Origin: Sclerotinia nivalis
Lineage: Eukaryota > Ascomycota > Leotiomycetes > Helotiales > Sclerotiniaceae
Direction: 5' to 3'
Assembly: GCA_029531795.1 (NCBI GenBank)
Contig: JAPEIS010000002.1
Location: 2,914,001 to 2,978,000 of the forward strand
Length of the DNA stretch: 64,000 nt
In this document: piece by piece, positions 22,585 through 34,094 of the stretch
Layout of the letters: the number at the start of each line of letters is the position of its first letter
Position numbering within the stretch: position 1 is the stretch's first letter
Notes under the pieces: generated by a model
The model's database searches: none
Told to the model about the DNA's origin: nothing
The model's input: only the letters and a program-made list of their open reading frames with translations
Translations under genes and position numbers: made by a program

Positions 22585-23801
22585 ATGGGTTGGTTTGATA
22601 CTATTTCAGCAATATGGCTGGTAAGAATAAACTTCTAAAAGGAGGTTAAGCTTCTAGCATGTTGAGTGTAGTACAGTGGTTTGTGATTGGGAGCTCACAT
22701 AGAATCGTGTTTGACCTGATTAGCCTAGATTTGAAGAGCGAGCAGACTCATCCCTCAAAGAAGATTTATTGTCAGAGCGGGCAGAACCAATCACACTGCG
22801 ACTGGGTGAAGGCTATCCAGTAGTAAGTGCGGCCATTTGGTCAAAATCAAGTGCCCCCGAGTTTTTCTCAGTTACAATCACAGCGTGGACCCGGCAGATC
22901 CACTCAACCAAATCAATCACAATCCCAATTTCGAGCACAGAACGGACCACAAAACCCTCCACAATTCCAACCAACTCTAACAACACCGGTTGAGTTGCAA
23001 TCTCCAGGAATTCGAATTACTTTGCAAGTCCGTCCAATTCAATTGCAACCGCATTTTCAGCTACCGCCTAGACAGCCTTTCCCAATCAATCAACCAATTA
23101 GCAGCATGAGTTCCAGCAGACAAGGCAGATTGGACCCCCGTGAAGCGGAAGCTAGAGCGGAACTTCAAAATCCTCGCGGGCAACCAGCCGAGTATGTTGA
23201 CCAGCGCCAGAACCCAGAATGGCGCAAAGCAAAAATGGACAAAGCAATGGAAAAGGCTAGAGGAAGATCTGCTCGAAATAATGGTTTTCGCTCACTTGTA
23301 CAGCCCGGATCGCCTATGCGTTCTACTTCAGCACTGCAATCTATACATGGACAGCCTAACTATCGTGGATCTTCTACCATGACATCACCACAAAAGGTAA
23401 ACCCAGCTCCATATTATCAGTCAGCCAGCTCATCACAATCACTAACGCATATGTGTTGACAATAGCAAAATGCTGCCCAATTGCAACCATATGAAGATCC
23501 ACATGATCAAGAAATGGCTATGTATCAATTAGACATGGATAGTATGAATGATAACTCAAGAGAGTATTTTGTTCAAGACGAATGGGCAAAGTCGCAACTT
23601 CGAAAGATTGGTAATACTTGTCCTAGAGGATGTCGATGGATTAGAATCGAGGGTGGATATAGATGTGGTCAAGGTTTTCATTGGGCTACTGATCAGATGC
23701 TTAGTGAGGGAGAGGGAGAAGTGATTACTTCTTTGAGAATTGTACCGAAGGGTTTTCCAAATCATGGTGAAGCAGTGAAGACCGGCTCGCGTTATGATTA
23801 A
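22585..23801 (+). CDS. Hypothetical protein with C-x3-C-x10-C-x4-H motif (four exons)
   Basis: Exons 22585-22620, 22724-22822, 22872-23396 and 23466-23801, all joined in phase 0, give 331 residues. The donors are GTAAGA, GTAAGT and GTAAAC, and the acceptors ATTAG, CTCAG and AATAG. The first exon encodes only MGWFDTISAIWL. The long third exon is Gln/Pro/Ser-rich (QFRAQNGPQNPPQFQP) and probably disordered, then becomes charged (REAEARAELQ, WRKAKMDKAMEKARGR). The C-terminus carries a compact block GNTCPRGCRWIRIEGGYRCG followed by QGFHWATD, with Cys272, Cys276, Cys287 and His292, which could bind zinc. I do not recognise a named family. The first two junctions rest on frame and consensus only, so the 5' end is less certain than exons 3 and 4. 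Confidence 0.72.
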
Positions 23802-24174
23802 GAAACACAGCGACGAAGGCGGTAATGAATATTGGTACAGCACATATTTAACAGTGCTGCATACATGGACTCGACGTATCGCCGGGTATGTATCTGCTGG
23901 GAAATGGGGCAGGGCTTATTCAGTGTAGTTGACAGTTACTAATCACAACCCTTTTATCAAAAACGCATGACTGAATATGCCTTGAACAATATGAATAACT
24001 GATATTATATGAATAACCAACATTTCGACACATGAATAATCTACCTCCATACCAAATGTCTACTTAAGGCCTCATACCTACCTCTCGTGTAACGATTCTC
24101 TTCATCAACATACAACCAAACCCAAAAAATCAAAAACTCACCAAAACCCGCAAAATCAACTCAGTACCACCAAA
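23802..24174. other. Intergenic spacer
   Basis: 373 bp between two same-strand genes. AT-rich with a CAAACCCAAAAAATC-type leader just before 24175. Nothing else seen. Confidence 0.6.
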
Positions 24175-24757
24175 ATGTCTACTTCGACCCCGATAATAGA
24201 CCAGTCCAACAGGGCCCGCAGCAAATCCACCTCGTTAAACCAACCTAAAATCTCTATACATCTTCGTGATCGAAGCTGGAATAGTGATACCTTGCAGCTT
24301 TCATCAGACGGACTCGTAAAATCCAAATCGATGCTTGATATCCCTACTTTGCATCAACAAGATATGGCAGCGCAAGACGATAATACTCGTTTTCTCGTTC
24401 TTACTGCTGTGCCATCGAAGAACAAGGATGGAGGTAAGGGTGGACATGTAGATTCTCAAGAATCTTTGAAGGAGGCTGATGTGTAAGTGCTTGTTTCTGC
24501 TTAGGTATAAAATGAAGAGTCAGCTAACTAACTGTTCATAGTACAATGATGAGGAATATCGAGCATGAAGCTGAGCATAATGAATGTCCAGACTCTCACG
24601 TACCTCTTGATGAGTTTGAAATGTGAGTTGTCCTACGTGCACACACATGATAATGGAATATATGCTGACTATCTCAAGGGCGAAGAAAAGGCGCAAGGAA
24701 AGAAGGGTTCATTGGGCAGGTTGTGATGATTTCGCAGGCTCTAGGACTGAGCAGTAA
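24175..24757 (+). CDS. Small hypothetical protein, three exons, basic C-terminus
   Basis: Exons 24175-24482, 24542-24622 and 24679-24757 give 155 residues. Introns are 59 nt (GTAAGT, branch CTAAC, acceptor ATAG) and 56 nt (GTGAGT, branch CTGAC, acceptor CAAG). The first exon is Ser/Thr/Asp-rich (RARSKSTSLNQPKISIHLRD). The second is acidic with HEAEHNE. The third begins AKKRRKERRVHWAGCDD, where the run of Lys and Arg could be a nuclear localisation signal or RNA-binding patch. The total coding length is a multiple of three with clean splice consensus, which supports a real gene. Its family is unknown to me. The third acceptor (CAAG) is the weakest point. Confidence 0.68.
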
Positions 24758-25602
24758 TACGTTTATCATGTCGGAATAGAGAGCATAGCTGTATAAGGAA
24801 CATCGGTAGGACTTTAATGGAGAGGGAATAGATGTGTAACAAATTGTCAAATTCATCAACGGGACGATGAATCAGGGGAGCAAAACCTTGATGCTTCTGG
24901 GCTGCATTTACATACGTTGAGAACTTGAGGATCGAGTACGGAAAGCGTTGATGTTCAAATATAAAAAAGCCATTAAAGCCACGAATTATTTGTTGCGTTT
25001 CCATCGGTATGATTTTTGTGACACTTAGAATTTGCTATGGATATGATTCACCTCTTGTGATTTGACTGTATTATCGTGAGGGGCTGTGCTGGAGAAGGAT
25101 ATGAATTCAAAATGCGACTGCTAGATTTATGAAAATTGCCGAAGATAGAGATAGTCTCTCAAAACCCATGATTGTCGCATGAAGTGGAGCGTGGGCTGTA
25201 TGGCTTTTTGCGTTAGATTGGTGGGAGTGGTGCTTGGGATAGAGGAAGTGAGAGCAGAAATAGGTGAGAGGTAGATCAGTCATATGAGTTGAAGATGGAT
25301 CTTCAAGCGTTAGAGTCGAAATTACCATGCCATCCACAATGGAAATTACCTGTCCATAGGACAGCTAGGGATCTAGATAATGGTCGAGGGCGATTGGTGG
25401 CTTGGTTCATTAGATAAATCGTCATTTTATTAGTAGTGAATATCGAATATCGAATATCTCACCAGTGATCCCAACATCAATAGCTCGATGATTCACTCAT
25501 TCAAATCCTCCAAAATCCTATTAATTAAAAGGTTTTCAAAAATCTTGCCTTCCCAATACCCTCCCACGAACAACAAACAAACACCCTCGCATATCCTCAA
25601 AA
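24758..25602. other. Intergenic spacer
   Basis: 845 bp. Minus-strand frames here (for example 24741-25004 and 25107-25337) lack conserved character and overlap the flanks of neighbouring genes. A short repeat GAATATCGAATATCGAATATC lies near 25439-25459. No gene supported. Confidence 0.55.
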
Positions 25603-26127
25603 ATGGGCTGTGGACCATCCAAACCATCCAAACCATCCACGCCCCCAGCCGAAGCACCTCGATACCCATCAACAAGAAGCGCCTATGCACCCCGCACAAG
25701 CGACGAAAGCAGCATCCACGCTGCGCGGCCCGTCGACCTCAAATCTTACAGCCGCGGCGGAAATAGCGATATGAACGGCTATGCCAGCGACCTCCAACAA
25801 CAAAGACATAATAATAATCACGAACCTCGCGGAAGTTTACGTATACCCCAATCGCGAAATGAACAAGATGGAATACGTATACATGAATCACCTTTGCGCA
25901 AGCCGCTTCCGAACAGAAAGTCTTCACTTGGTACCAAGACGCTTGAAGTCAATACGGGACGACGTAGGGTTGGTCAGTCAATTAGCAATCCGAATCCGAA
26001 TCCGGTTACTTTGTCACCGCCGACAGCTCGCGGAGGTGTAAAGCTTTCTTCTCGTTCTCCGTCTCCGGTTAGCTCGGTGGGTACGACGAAGTGGGATCGT
26101 CCGGACGTGGTGGAGCTCGGGCGATGA
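25603..26127 (+). CDS. Small disordered protein with N-terminal MGC acylation signal
   Basis: Single exon of 174 residues. The protein starts MGCGPSKPSKPST: Gly2 with Ser6 fits an N-myristoylation signal, and Cys3 is well placed for palmitoylation, so it is probably attached to the inner face of a membrane. The rest is rich in Ser, Pro, Arg and Asn with no folded domain visible; it has YPSTRSAYAPRTSDES, an NPNPNP run and a C-terminal SRSPSPVSS block that resembles phosphorylation sites. The start codon follows CTCAAAA, a good fungal context. It converges on the first SET-MYND gene. The acylation call follows the known MGxxxS rule; no function is recognised. Confidence 0.75.
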   Translation: MGCGPSKPSKPSTPPAEAPRYPSTRSAYAPRTSDESSIHAARPVDLKSYSRGGNSDMNGYASDLQQQRHNNNHEPRGSLRIPQSRNEQDGIRIHESPLRKPLPNRKSSLGTKTLEVNTGRRRVGQSISNPNPNPVTLSPPTARGGVKLSSRSPSPVSSVGTTKWDRPDVVELGR

Positions 26128-26370
26128 TGGTGCTGCTGGGAAGGGGATATTGTGGTTGAGATTGGGAATGTTTAATGGGGGTGGAGGGTTGCAGAGTTTA
26201 ATGTTACTTCGAACATTTACCATCCATTGTATACGATGCTTTTCAACATTTAAAACACTTGTTGCCTAGCCAGAACGATCTGCATGCACTACCATACATC
26301 ATGACACACAATTGCTTCTAGCTCTACCACGTCGACTCTATTAGTGACAGTTTCCTTCGCTATCCATCGA

Positions 26371-28252
26371 CTACTTAGTTACAGCTGGGAGAGGGAACTG
26401 AACATGAGGATCATACTTCCTCCAATTAAGAAGAAACATTCTCCTCAGATCAGGGTGATTTTTGAAAATCTTGCAATCGTCTTTATGTCCCTTTTGATTC
26501 CATCCAACTGTCTGACAAGCCTATTTATTACACCCATGTGATTAGCATCGCAACCAATATAATGATAAAGGAAAGAAAGGGAGATATAAGAGTTTGGTTT
26601 TTGTCTTACCCTATCGCAATACCAAAACATTAAACATCTCTTGCACTGTTCCATGGCGGCTGACTCCTTGCCGCATCCGTGACATTTCCTTACGCCGTTA
26701 ATCTTTCTTGAAAACTCTTGGACCTGGTCATTCAACGCAAATAATTCTCGTAGTGAAAGTGGGAAGATCTACATGTGGTAAAATTTGGTCAGTGAGTGGA
26801 AGCCAAAACAGTTGTATAACAGACAAGAAGGTCAGAGCAAAGTACCTTTAACAAAAGTTCATCATCATGACGGACACCAACCTCGCCACCACATTTCTCA
26901 TCTTCAACAGGAAATTTGTAAGGTTGAGCGTTGATAATTGCAACCGTGTGTTTTTCTCGAACCAACGCAGGTGGCAATTCTTCTCCCTTCTCCTCAGTAT
27001 CGAATACGAGCTTGATTTCCCTACCATCAATATCCTTAACAGCCAATGCTGAAATGCCAAACTTGGAAGTATGGGTAATCTCGCCGAAGAAACACCAATG
27101 AACTTTTGCTCGGTAATAACCTTTTTCGTTTCTGTCGTAGTAGGCGCCATGGTACGGGAATGGCAGATCACGAATTGAGAGAAAAATGTTGCGGCTTCGA
27201 AAGTCGGTTATTTGTTCCACAGGATCGACCCTTTTTCTTCTCCAGAGCCAGTCTTCGAACTCTTCAGTATCAAGACCAGTGGGTACTGCATCTACTGCTG
27301 TGCTCCATGCTCTTGAACGCCAGTAAAGTGTATATTTGGAAGGGTTGTCTACTAGGTAGCCCCATTTCTCTACTTCCGCACAATCACTGCCATAGACTGT
27401 TGTGAATCCAGATATCGCCCTCTCCGCAAAGATCTTCCCTCTAGCCAAGTCGCTATGGGAGAGTACAAGACCAGTAGCCCGAATGAGGACATATGACAGA
27501 GTAGCAATATCAATGTTCTGCTCCTTGTAAAGGCAGACTAATTCATCTAACTCATGGAGTTTTCGTTGAGCCCTTGACCACGACCACGCACTCTCATCAC
27601 TGCGACCGTAAATGAGACTCACCAACCGAATGATCTCATTTAATTGTCTATCACTGTCCTTGCGTTCCTTTGGTGGCAAGGAGCAGAGACGACATGAACA
27701 TAGGAATTGGAACTTTTCCTGGAGGTACGCACGTCGATATTTGCGATGATTCCTGATCCCCAAATAGTATATCGTGATCTCCTCATCTTTGCGGATGTCT
27801 TTCGAAGCTGTGACGGTGAGTTGTTTAATGCCCTCGTTCCAATTCGTGACCGCATTTTCATCACAAGCATGGTTGATACGGCATGCATCGAGGAAGATTC
27901 CGCCTTGAGAGGGCTGAAGTTGAGGTCCGCTTGAACTATTGGCTTTTTCGTCTGGATTATTGATATTTTGCAAAGGCAGTGAATTCGTGGAATAAATCCC
28001 ACAGAGCCGTTCATGAAGACTTTTGTATGGCTGTGTATTATGAAACGAGAGGAGTTCTTGTCGTTGATCTTCACTAAAAGCTTCCCATTGTCTCACGAGG
28101 GATGTTAGAAGTTCATCTCTGGTTGCAATATTGGGTGCTATAAGGAATGCCACCTCGGAAAGAATTCGAGTGCCCTTAGGGATATCCTGGGTCGCAACAA
28201 GGCCTAAACCTTTTCCAGGTATATGCCGCTTCACATAAATTGAATCGACCAT
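26371..28252 (-). CDS. SET domain protein with C-terminal MYND zinc finger, copy 1
   Basis: Exons (5' to 3') 28252-26846, 26768-26610 and 26520-26371 give 571 residues; both introns (77 and 89 nt) are phase 0. SET elements: the N-terminal VKRHIPGKGLGLVATQDI, RINHAC at 125-130, EEITIYYLG at 157-165 and the post-SET cysteines CSCRLC at 185-190. A helical middle region (about 200-330) resembles the tetratricopeptide-like part of fungal SET proteins. The MYND finger is at the end (Cys498, 501, 511, 514, 520, 524, His534, Cys538) and is split by intron 2. SET proteins methylate lysines using S-adenosylmethionine; MYND fingers bind proteins. In SMYD proteins the MYND sits inside the SET domain, so this C-terminal position differs. 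The substrate is unknown. Splicing is required: exon 1 alone would end in intron sequence. Confidence 0.88.
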
Positions 28253-28689
28253 CGTGCTGCTCTCGATATCATCTGCCTATGGCTCTGTGTGGTTTATGGC
28301 TATTGATCGGGTTCCGAGATGTTGTGGGAGTAGATAGATAAAACTTGCCAGGCTGCGATGATATAATATACCCAAGCCACAAGCGGAGTGAATATAGTTG
28401 TTTGTAGTGAATATGTTTGCCCAAGAAAAACTGAATGGAGTACCTACATGATGCATGGGACTTAACATAAAACCGCAAACTCACCTTCAACAGCATCATT
28501 GTTGAATTAAAGGGAAAGTTTGATCTGTCTTACATGTGGTAAAGAGAATTGCCGAAGCATGGAATGAAATGCTAGCATCGTTTTTCTTCAAAGAGTCGCA
28601 TGAAAGAGAAGAAAGCTGGATTGAATGTCTAACGCCTGGCTTTACCATGAAGATCTACTCATGGCAACTATCCCATGAACATTCTCTGC
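28253..28689. other. Spacer between the two SET-MYND genes
   Basis: 437 bp between the upstream paralogue's stop (28690) and the downstream paralogue's start (28252). It contains the 3' flank of one and the promoter of the other. Small frames here are not credible. Confidence 0.6.
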
Positions 28690-30479
28690 CTAATTTCCTA
28701 CGTCCGACAAAGGAAATTGAACAACACCATTGAACTCATCCCATTTCATGACAAACATGCCTCGCAGATTGGGATCGCTAAGGATTTTGCAATCATTTTT
28801 ATGCCCTTTCTTATTCCAACCAGCTACCTGACAATTCTGTTTGTTGTGCACATAGTAGTCAGTATTCAGATCTAAAATAAAAGAAGGCAAACAGCCCTTG
28901 CGTAGACTAACCCGATTGCAATACCAGAAAAACGAGCACCGGCGGCATTTTGCCATTGACGCCGATTTCTTTCCACACGCGTGGCATATTCTGGCATTAT
29001 CAATCTCTCCTTTAGTAGAGAACTCTTGGGTCACATCCCTTAATGCAATCAAGTTGTGCAACGAGATTGGGAATATCTATATCGAATTAGCAAGAAATTA
29101 CCAAGCCATGGGTGTTTACGAAGACCACTTGGCCACCATACCTGAAGTAATGCGGCGTTTTTAAGGCTGATCTCTGGCTCAGAATCATCGCCGCAACGTT
29201 GCGCATAAAGAATTGCGACCGTATGCCCTTTTTGAAGCTGAGTAGGTGCAGGGCTATTGCCTTGTGCATCGGTATCCAATATGAGTTTGACCTCCATACG
29301 TATACCATCAACATTCTCTACTTGAATTTTGTGGGGAGGCCTCGTCTCAAACTCCATAATTTCGCCCAAGAAGCACCAGTGGCGTCGTGGCCGGCAAGTA
29401 GACGTACCAACGTTCTCATAGAAATCTGGATTCTCCTTTCTCTCGTGTGGAAGATCGTCAAACGCGGGGAAAATGGAATGGCTCAAAAAGCTGTTTGGGC
29501 GATATGAAAACAATCGCGAATCCTGTAGTCCCTCTCTTCTCCAAACCCAACCTTCAAATTCATCGGATTTCACTCCCGACGGAACGTCATCGATTGCCGT
29601 CGCCCACTCTTGAGAAGATAATCCATAAATATCGCTCATGGAGGGATGATTTGCCCGACGCCTGTTATCAAGTACTGCCGGACTATCGCTGCCATATATT
29701 ACTGACATGTACCGCATTGCCTTTTCGGCCAACACGCGAGCTCGTGCTAAGTCACCCTGACCGAGATTAAGCTCGAAAGCTTCGGCAAGAGCATTGCACA
29801 ACGAGCTGACATGAAATTCTTTTCCACTAAGAAGTTGAACCGTTTGATCCAGATAACGAATAGCTTGCAATGGAAATCTCACAAAGGCGCGGGGAACAAG
29901 AGTCATGCCCCGATAAATCTCCTTCAATTCTCTGTAATTTTGCCTGGATTGTTCTGGCGGTAAACAACAAAGATCGCAAGAACACAAAAACTTGAACTTT
30001 TCCTTAAGGACTGCGAGTCGAACTTTGCGAGTAAACAAGCGGGATCCAAGATAGTTCAATGTAATCTCCTCGCCTTTTTGGATGTTTCTCAAAGCGTGGA
30101 CGGTCATCCGTTCGATGTTTGTGTTCCAGCTGTGACAGGCGTTATTATTGCAGGCATGGTTGATTCGAGACGTTTCAATGAATAGTCCGCCTTGATCATG
30201 GATTCCCATGGGAAGACCATTTGTTTTGAAGATGCCCAAGTATTGCTGATCGGCATCCTTGTAAGGGTGCACGTTGGCGAGAGACAGGAAGGCCTGCCGT
30301 TGGGCTTCATTGAGGGCATTAACTTTATTTCGAAGGGAGAATCCTTCATGTGCTTGTTTAGGCCTTGTCATGATTAGCCGTTCTTCAAGAATTCGAGTAC
30401 CCTCGGGAATTTCTTGAGCCGCAACAAGTCCTTTTCCCTTTCCCGGCACATCCTGCAACGCGTATTTTGGATTAACCAT
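28690..30479 (-). CDS. SET domain protein with C-terminal MYND zinc finger, copy 2
   Basis: Exons 30479-29142, 29076-28912 and 28836-28690 give 549 residues, with introns of 65 and 75 nt in the same phase and the same places as the downstream paralogue. SET elements: DVPGKGKGLVAAQEIPEGTR, RINHAC at 105-110, EEITLNYLG at 137-145 and CSCDLC at 166-171. The MYND finger has Cys477, 480, 490, 493, 499, 503, His513 and Cys517. The two copies also share the stretch before the MYND exon (IFP.SL...AL.D..QEFS) and the end (FPL at the tail), so duplication covered the whole gene. The middle regions have diverged clearly. Role as for the neighbour: probable lysine methyltransferase of unknown target. Confidence 0.88.
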
Positions 30480-31898
30480 GATCCTGTGAGCGGTTTTTCT
30501 CTAGTCCCTTGTGCTATTCCGACCAAGAAGGGTGGCAGGATTAAGTAGAGTTGAGGATCTGAAAAGGGGAGGTATTTAGGTAAAAATTGTTACACCAGCT
30601 TACATCGCAAGGATTATTGTATGGGCAGAATCTCCTGGTTGATAGCAGAACACTATTGAGCCCATATACTTCCGTACAAGAGCATTGCTTCTATGGTATT
30701 GATTTGCATATGCGGCCCGCGTGCGTGCATATGTATGTGGTCAGCAAAACTGCAGAGTTTTATATGACATCGGCCACCAAAAAAAATACCATGGCAATCA
30801 ATTTTTTGTCACAGCAAAGAGCGGCGATCCGCGTTCCATGTACAGACAGACAGCACACTGAATCCTGTCAAACACGCCAACCTTGCCTTGCGCCATCTAA
30901 ACAGATATCGGGACTGTTGCTTCATTCCTGGTTTTTGGCCACTTTGCCCATACCGCTTTTATTCTTGAGATATCGTATGATATTCACCACCGCTTCCAAA
31001 TGAAGACAGTAAAAAGGAAAGGTAGCCAGCTTTTATTTTCCTTTTTGTTTGCGCTTGGCATTTTCAGCGAGTAGTTGCATGATACGGCGTAAATGGAAAT
31101 CCTCACATCTCATTTCATTTAGCACCAAACAAACAGATATTTCTCTAAATCGAACTTTCGACCTAGCGACCACGTTTATATTGCTAATTCACAGCCAACA
31201 ATGCGAAATCGTCTATGACTTTGCACTTGTATGTGTGATAGCCGTGTTCAATGATGTATGGGCGTTGTCATGTGAATCCAAGAAGTGATGTGAAATTGAT
31301 GGTCGGCAAACAGAAAGATCTGGTAACTTTTGAAATGAGATCTTGGTTTCCATTTCAACGATTATGACAAACGAAAACCTCCACTTCCCCACAAGGATTC
31401 ATAGATCGGGAGTAAACTCGGGATGTTTTGTGATATCATGACGAAACTAGAATGACAAACCAATGAGTAATTAGATGACGGCATTCCCAATCTCAAATGC
31501 GATGGAATTGATGTCAAACACTGACACAGCTCCATGTGTCAAATGGGCAGCTTTTTTCTGTATGTTCAGATGCCCGGCACTTGGCTGTAATAGCACAAAC
31601 CTTATCCCCGCAGAAACCTTTGCCACTCCCAAAAGCCGACTGCTATATACAATTCTCCAATTGCCTAAAATACCAATACCAATTCCAAGTCTAGTTCTAG
31701 ATGTTGAACGGCATTCGGAGTTGTCCCGGAAATGTTACAATTTATCCGAGGCCAAGCTTCCGACAGCTCCCCCGCAATTGAAAAGAAAGCTTGAGATATG
31801 AACTATAAACATCATTCCGACCTCCAATTGATTTTTTTTGACCCAATTTTTCAGTCGAATAAAGAAAAGTAATATACTTTCCATCATCATTCGCAAAT
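30480..31898. other. Divergent intergenic region before cyanase
   Basis: 1.4 kb between the SET-MYND start and the cyanase start, holding both promoters. Several plus-strand frames of 79-138 codons occur, but none shows domain, repeat or splice evidence. T-rich sequence at about 31829-31839 precedes the cyanase leader. Confidence 0.55.
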
Positions 31899-32495
31899 AT
31901 GTCTGATCAATCCAAGATCGCTACGCTCGATGTCAGTATATCTTTCACTGGAAATTACCCCGCTTCTGGACGACAATGATGATAATATCGAAAAGTCCCC
32001 ACGAGTTCTTCATAACTGACGCCTTGGATATAGAGCACCCTTATCGACCGTCTCCCATCCTCATCCAAAACCCTCTTCGAAGCCAAAGCCACCAAATCCC
32101 TAACCTTCGAATTCATCGCCAACGAACTCGGCCGCTCCGAAGTAGCAGTCGCAGCACTCTTCTACGGGCAAGCGCAAGCCTCTGCCGCCGACATCGAGAA
32201 ACTCTCCAAAATCCTCGAAGTTCCCCAATCCAAACTCGAAGCCGAACTTGGAGGGTTCCCAGATCGTGGACGTGCGGGTCCTATGCCACCTGTTGAACCT
32301 CTCATCTATCGACTATATGAGATTGTTCAAAATTATGGATATGCTTATAAGGCGGTTTTGAATGAGAAGTTTGGAGATGGAATTATGAGTGCCATTTCTT
32401 TTAGTACGAAGGTGGAGAAGGAGGTTGATGAGCAGGGGAATAATTGGGCGGTTATTACTTTGAGGGGGAAGTGGTTGCCATTTTCTAGGTTTTAG
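31899..32495 (+). CDS. CYN1: Cyanate hydratase (cyanase)
   Basis: Exons 31899-31931 and 32034-32495, joined in phase 0 across a 102-nt intron (GTCAGT...ATATAG), give 164 residues; the first exon encodes only [11 protein letters not shown]. The enzyme converts cyanate and bicarbonate to ammonia and CO2 through carbamate, and works as a decamer in the cytosol. The N-terminal helix-turn-helix-like domain reads [40 protein letters not shown]. The catalytic domain starts near [18 protein letters not shown]. The three residues known from the bacterial enzyme are all present at a constant offset of eight: Arg104, Glu107 and Ser130 (in [10 protein letters not shown]). Length is normal for fungal cyanases. 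The coding strand changes from C-rich to G-rich along exon 2. Confidence 0.96.
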
Positions 32496-33893
32496 GTTGG
32501 TGTTTGGGGAGGTAGGAAAGATGGACGGAGGATATTTTGAACAAGAACGATAGGTCAAAGGGGTTAAAAAATTGGTGTGATGATTTTATGATCAATTATG
32601 ATAAACCTGGAGAAATTAATGTATCAATGAATGTTTTGCATATCAAACCCCTAATGGTCGTGAATCTCGACCTCATCATTAGTGTGATTTAAATGTCTTC
32701 AGTATTATGGCTTCACTAGTTTCGATCTGTTGCTGCTACATCGGTTTCCGGTGAGGTAATCCTCAGGAAAGTTTCTACGATTGCCTCATTATGCGTCTGG
32801 CTACATCTACTCCCCGGATAGTTCCGTTGTTACTACGTTATTGAAACTACATATCTCGTTCGGGCGATGATTGGAAATATCTTGAATCCCCCCAGGACGC
32901 TAAGAAATATACTGATATATCGTCTGGTGTTTGCAAAATGATGATATACAACTTCATGAAACCCGGACGACAAAAAAGTTTCTTACGGTGACATGGTAGA
33001 ATTTTACAAAAAACTCATACGAGATCAGAGAAATAAGCTGCAGTAGAGATTATGACGAACAATTCTTGTTCTCTGTGATTCCGAATACGGTATTGTACGC
33101 AGCATTCATCCAAGTCTAATTTTCATTAATAACTCGATTCGATGATGCACCCGTCTACATATCATACCCAAAGTCATATCATGTTCATCACAAACATTCA
33201 TCAAATCACGGTCACACATCACATCACATTCAAAGTGCAAAAAGAAACCATAGTATAGAGAAAGCAAAATAAGAGTTTGATTCCCTCAAGTGTAAAAAAG
33301 AGGCATCACCATCAGAAATAGACAGCAACGCCCCAATCTCAAAAAATCGAGCAAACAGAAATTTCCAAAATGCCCTCTTCCAAGTGCGTACGTAACCGAA
33401 AGAAGTCATCAAGCTTGTGCGAAAATCCCTCGCCCACATATCGCAACAGCGTACAACGAAACCGACATGATGATCAATCACACCGACTCTTGCGATGATG
33501 TATAGATGAAGTGTAATAATAGTGAGGTGTATATATGTACCTGACGAAGTAAAAAGTTGGGGCCAAAAAGTGTATCATGACCGTAATGAATGTGGTGCCG
33601 TATAAACTGTGTGTCGTCCATACTGCCGAGAAAAAATCTTTTCTATTTTATATGTCTATTTTAATGGAAAACCCATCTATGTTGAGCGTTCGTGTGCGCG
33701 GCTGGCTTGAGGAGGTGCTTAATTTGTAGAATGTGCAGATAGATATGTAATAACTGTCGAGAATATCTCCCATCTCTTTTTTTCCATCGCGGTTGTGGTT
33801 GTAAATTGTGATCTCGCAAGAGTAGCTAGCGTTCGTCTTGATCGAAAAAAAAATGGAAGTCGTATATCCCCATGATCTATTTTCTCCTCAAGT

Positions 33894-34094
33894 ATGTCTC
33901 AAGTGAGACATTTATGCCTTCTGAACGGAGCAACCACGGCCTGGGCCACGCTGGATATTGCAGCAGCGTCCTGGTCCGGCGGTCTTCTGGACGTTGCATC
34001 CGCGTCCTGGTCCCTTCTGAACATTGCATCCACGTCCTGGGCCGGCGGCCTTTTGGAGAGTGCATCCGCGTCCTGGTCCTTGCATTTTGATTGA
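33894..34094 (+). CDS. Possible small repeat protein over the minisatellite (doubtful)
   Basis: A 66-codon frame runs through the minisatellite and encodes imperfect repeats of the type ASWSGGLLDVAS, ASWSLLNIAS, TSWAGGLLESAS, ASWSLHFD. Repeat lengths of 36, 30 and 36 bp are all multiples of three, so the frame is kept. The opposite strand is also open, so coding direction is not settled. No domain, signal or splice support. Listed only because the repeat keeps frame. Confidence 0.2.
   Translation: MSQVRHLCLLNGATTAWATLDIAAASWSGGLLDVASASWSLLNIASTSWAGGLLESASASWSLHFD
33966..34085. repeat. GC-rich minisatellite with 36/30/36-bp units
   Basis: Unit 1 is 33966-34001 (36 bp), unit 2 is 34002-34031 (30 bp, lacking six bases GGCGGT-like), unit 3 is 34032-34067 (36 bp) and unit 4 (34068-34085) is partial. 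All share the phrase CGTCCTGG near the start and GCATCC at the end. A more degraded unit precedes it at about 33932-33965. The block is much more GC-rich than the sequence around it. Confidence 0.88.

Noticed and set aside
22363..22620. Longer 5' exon for the four-exon gene
   Set aside because: The stretch before 22585 has stops in frame and CT/CA-rich leader composition.
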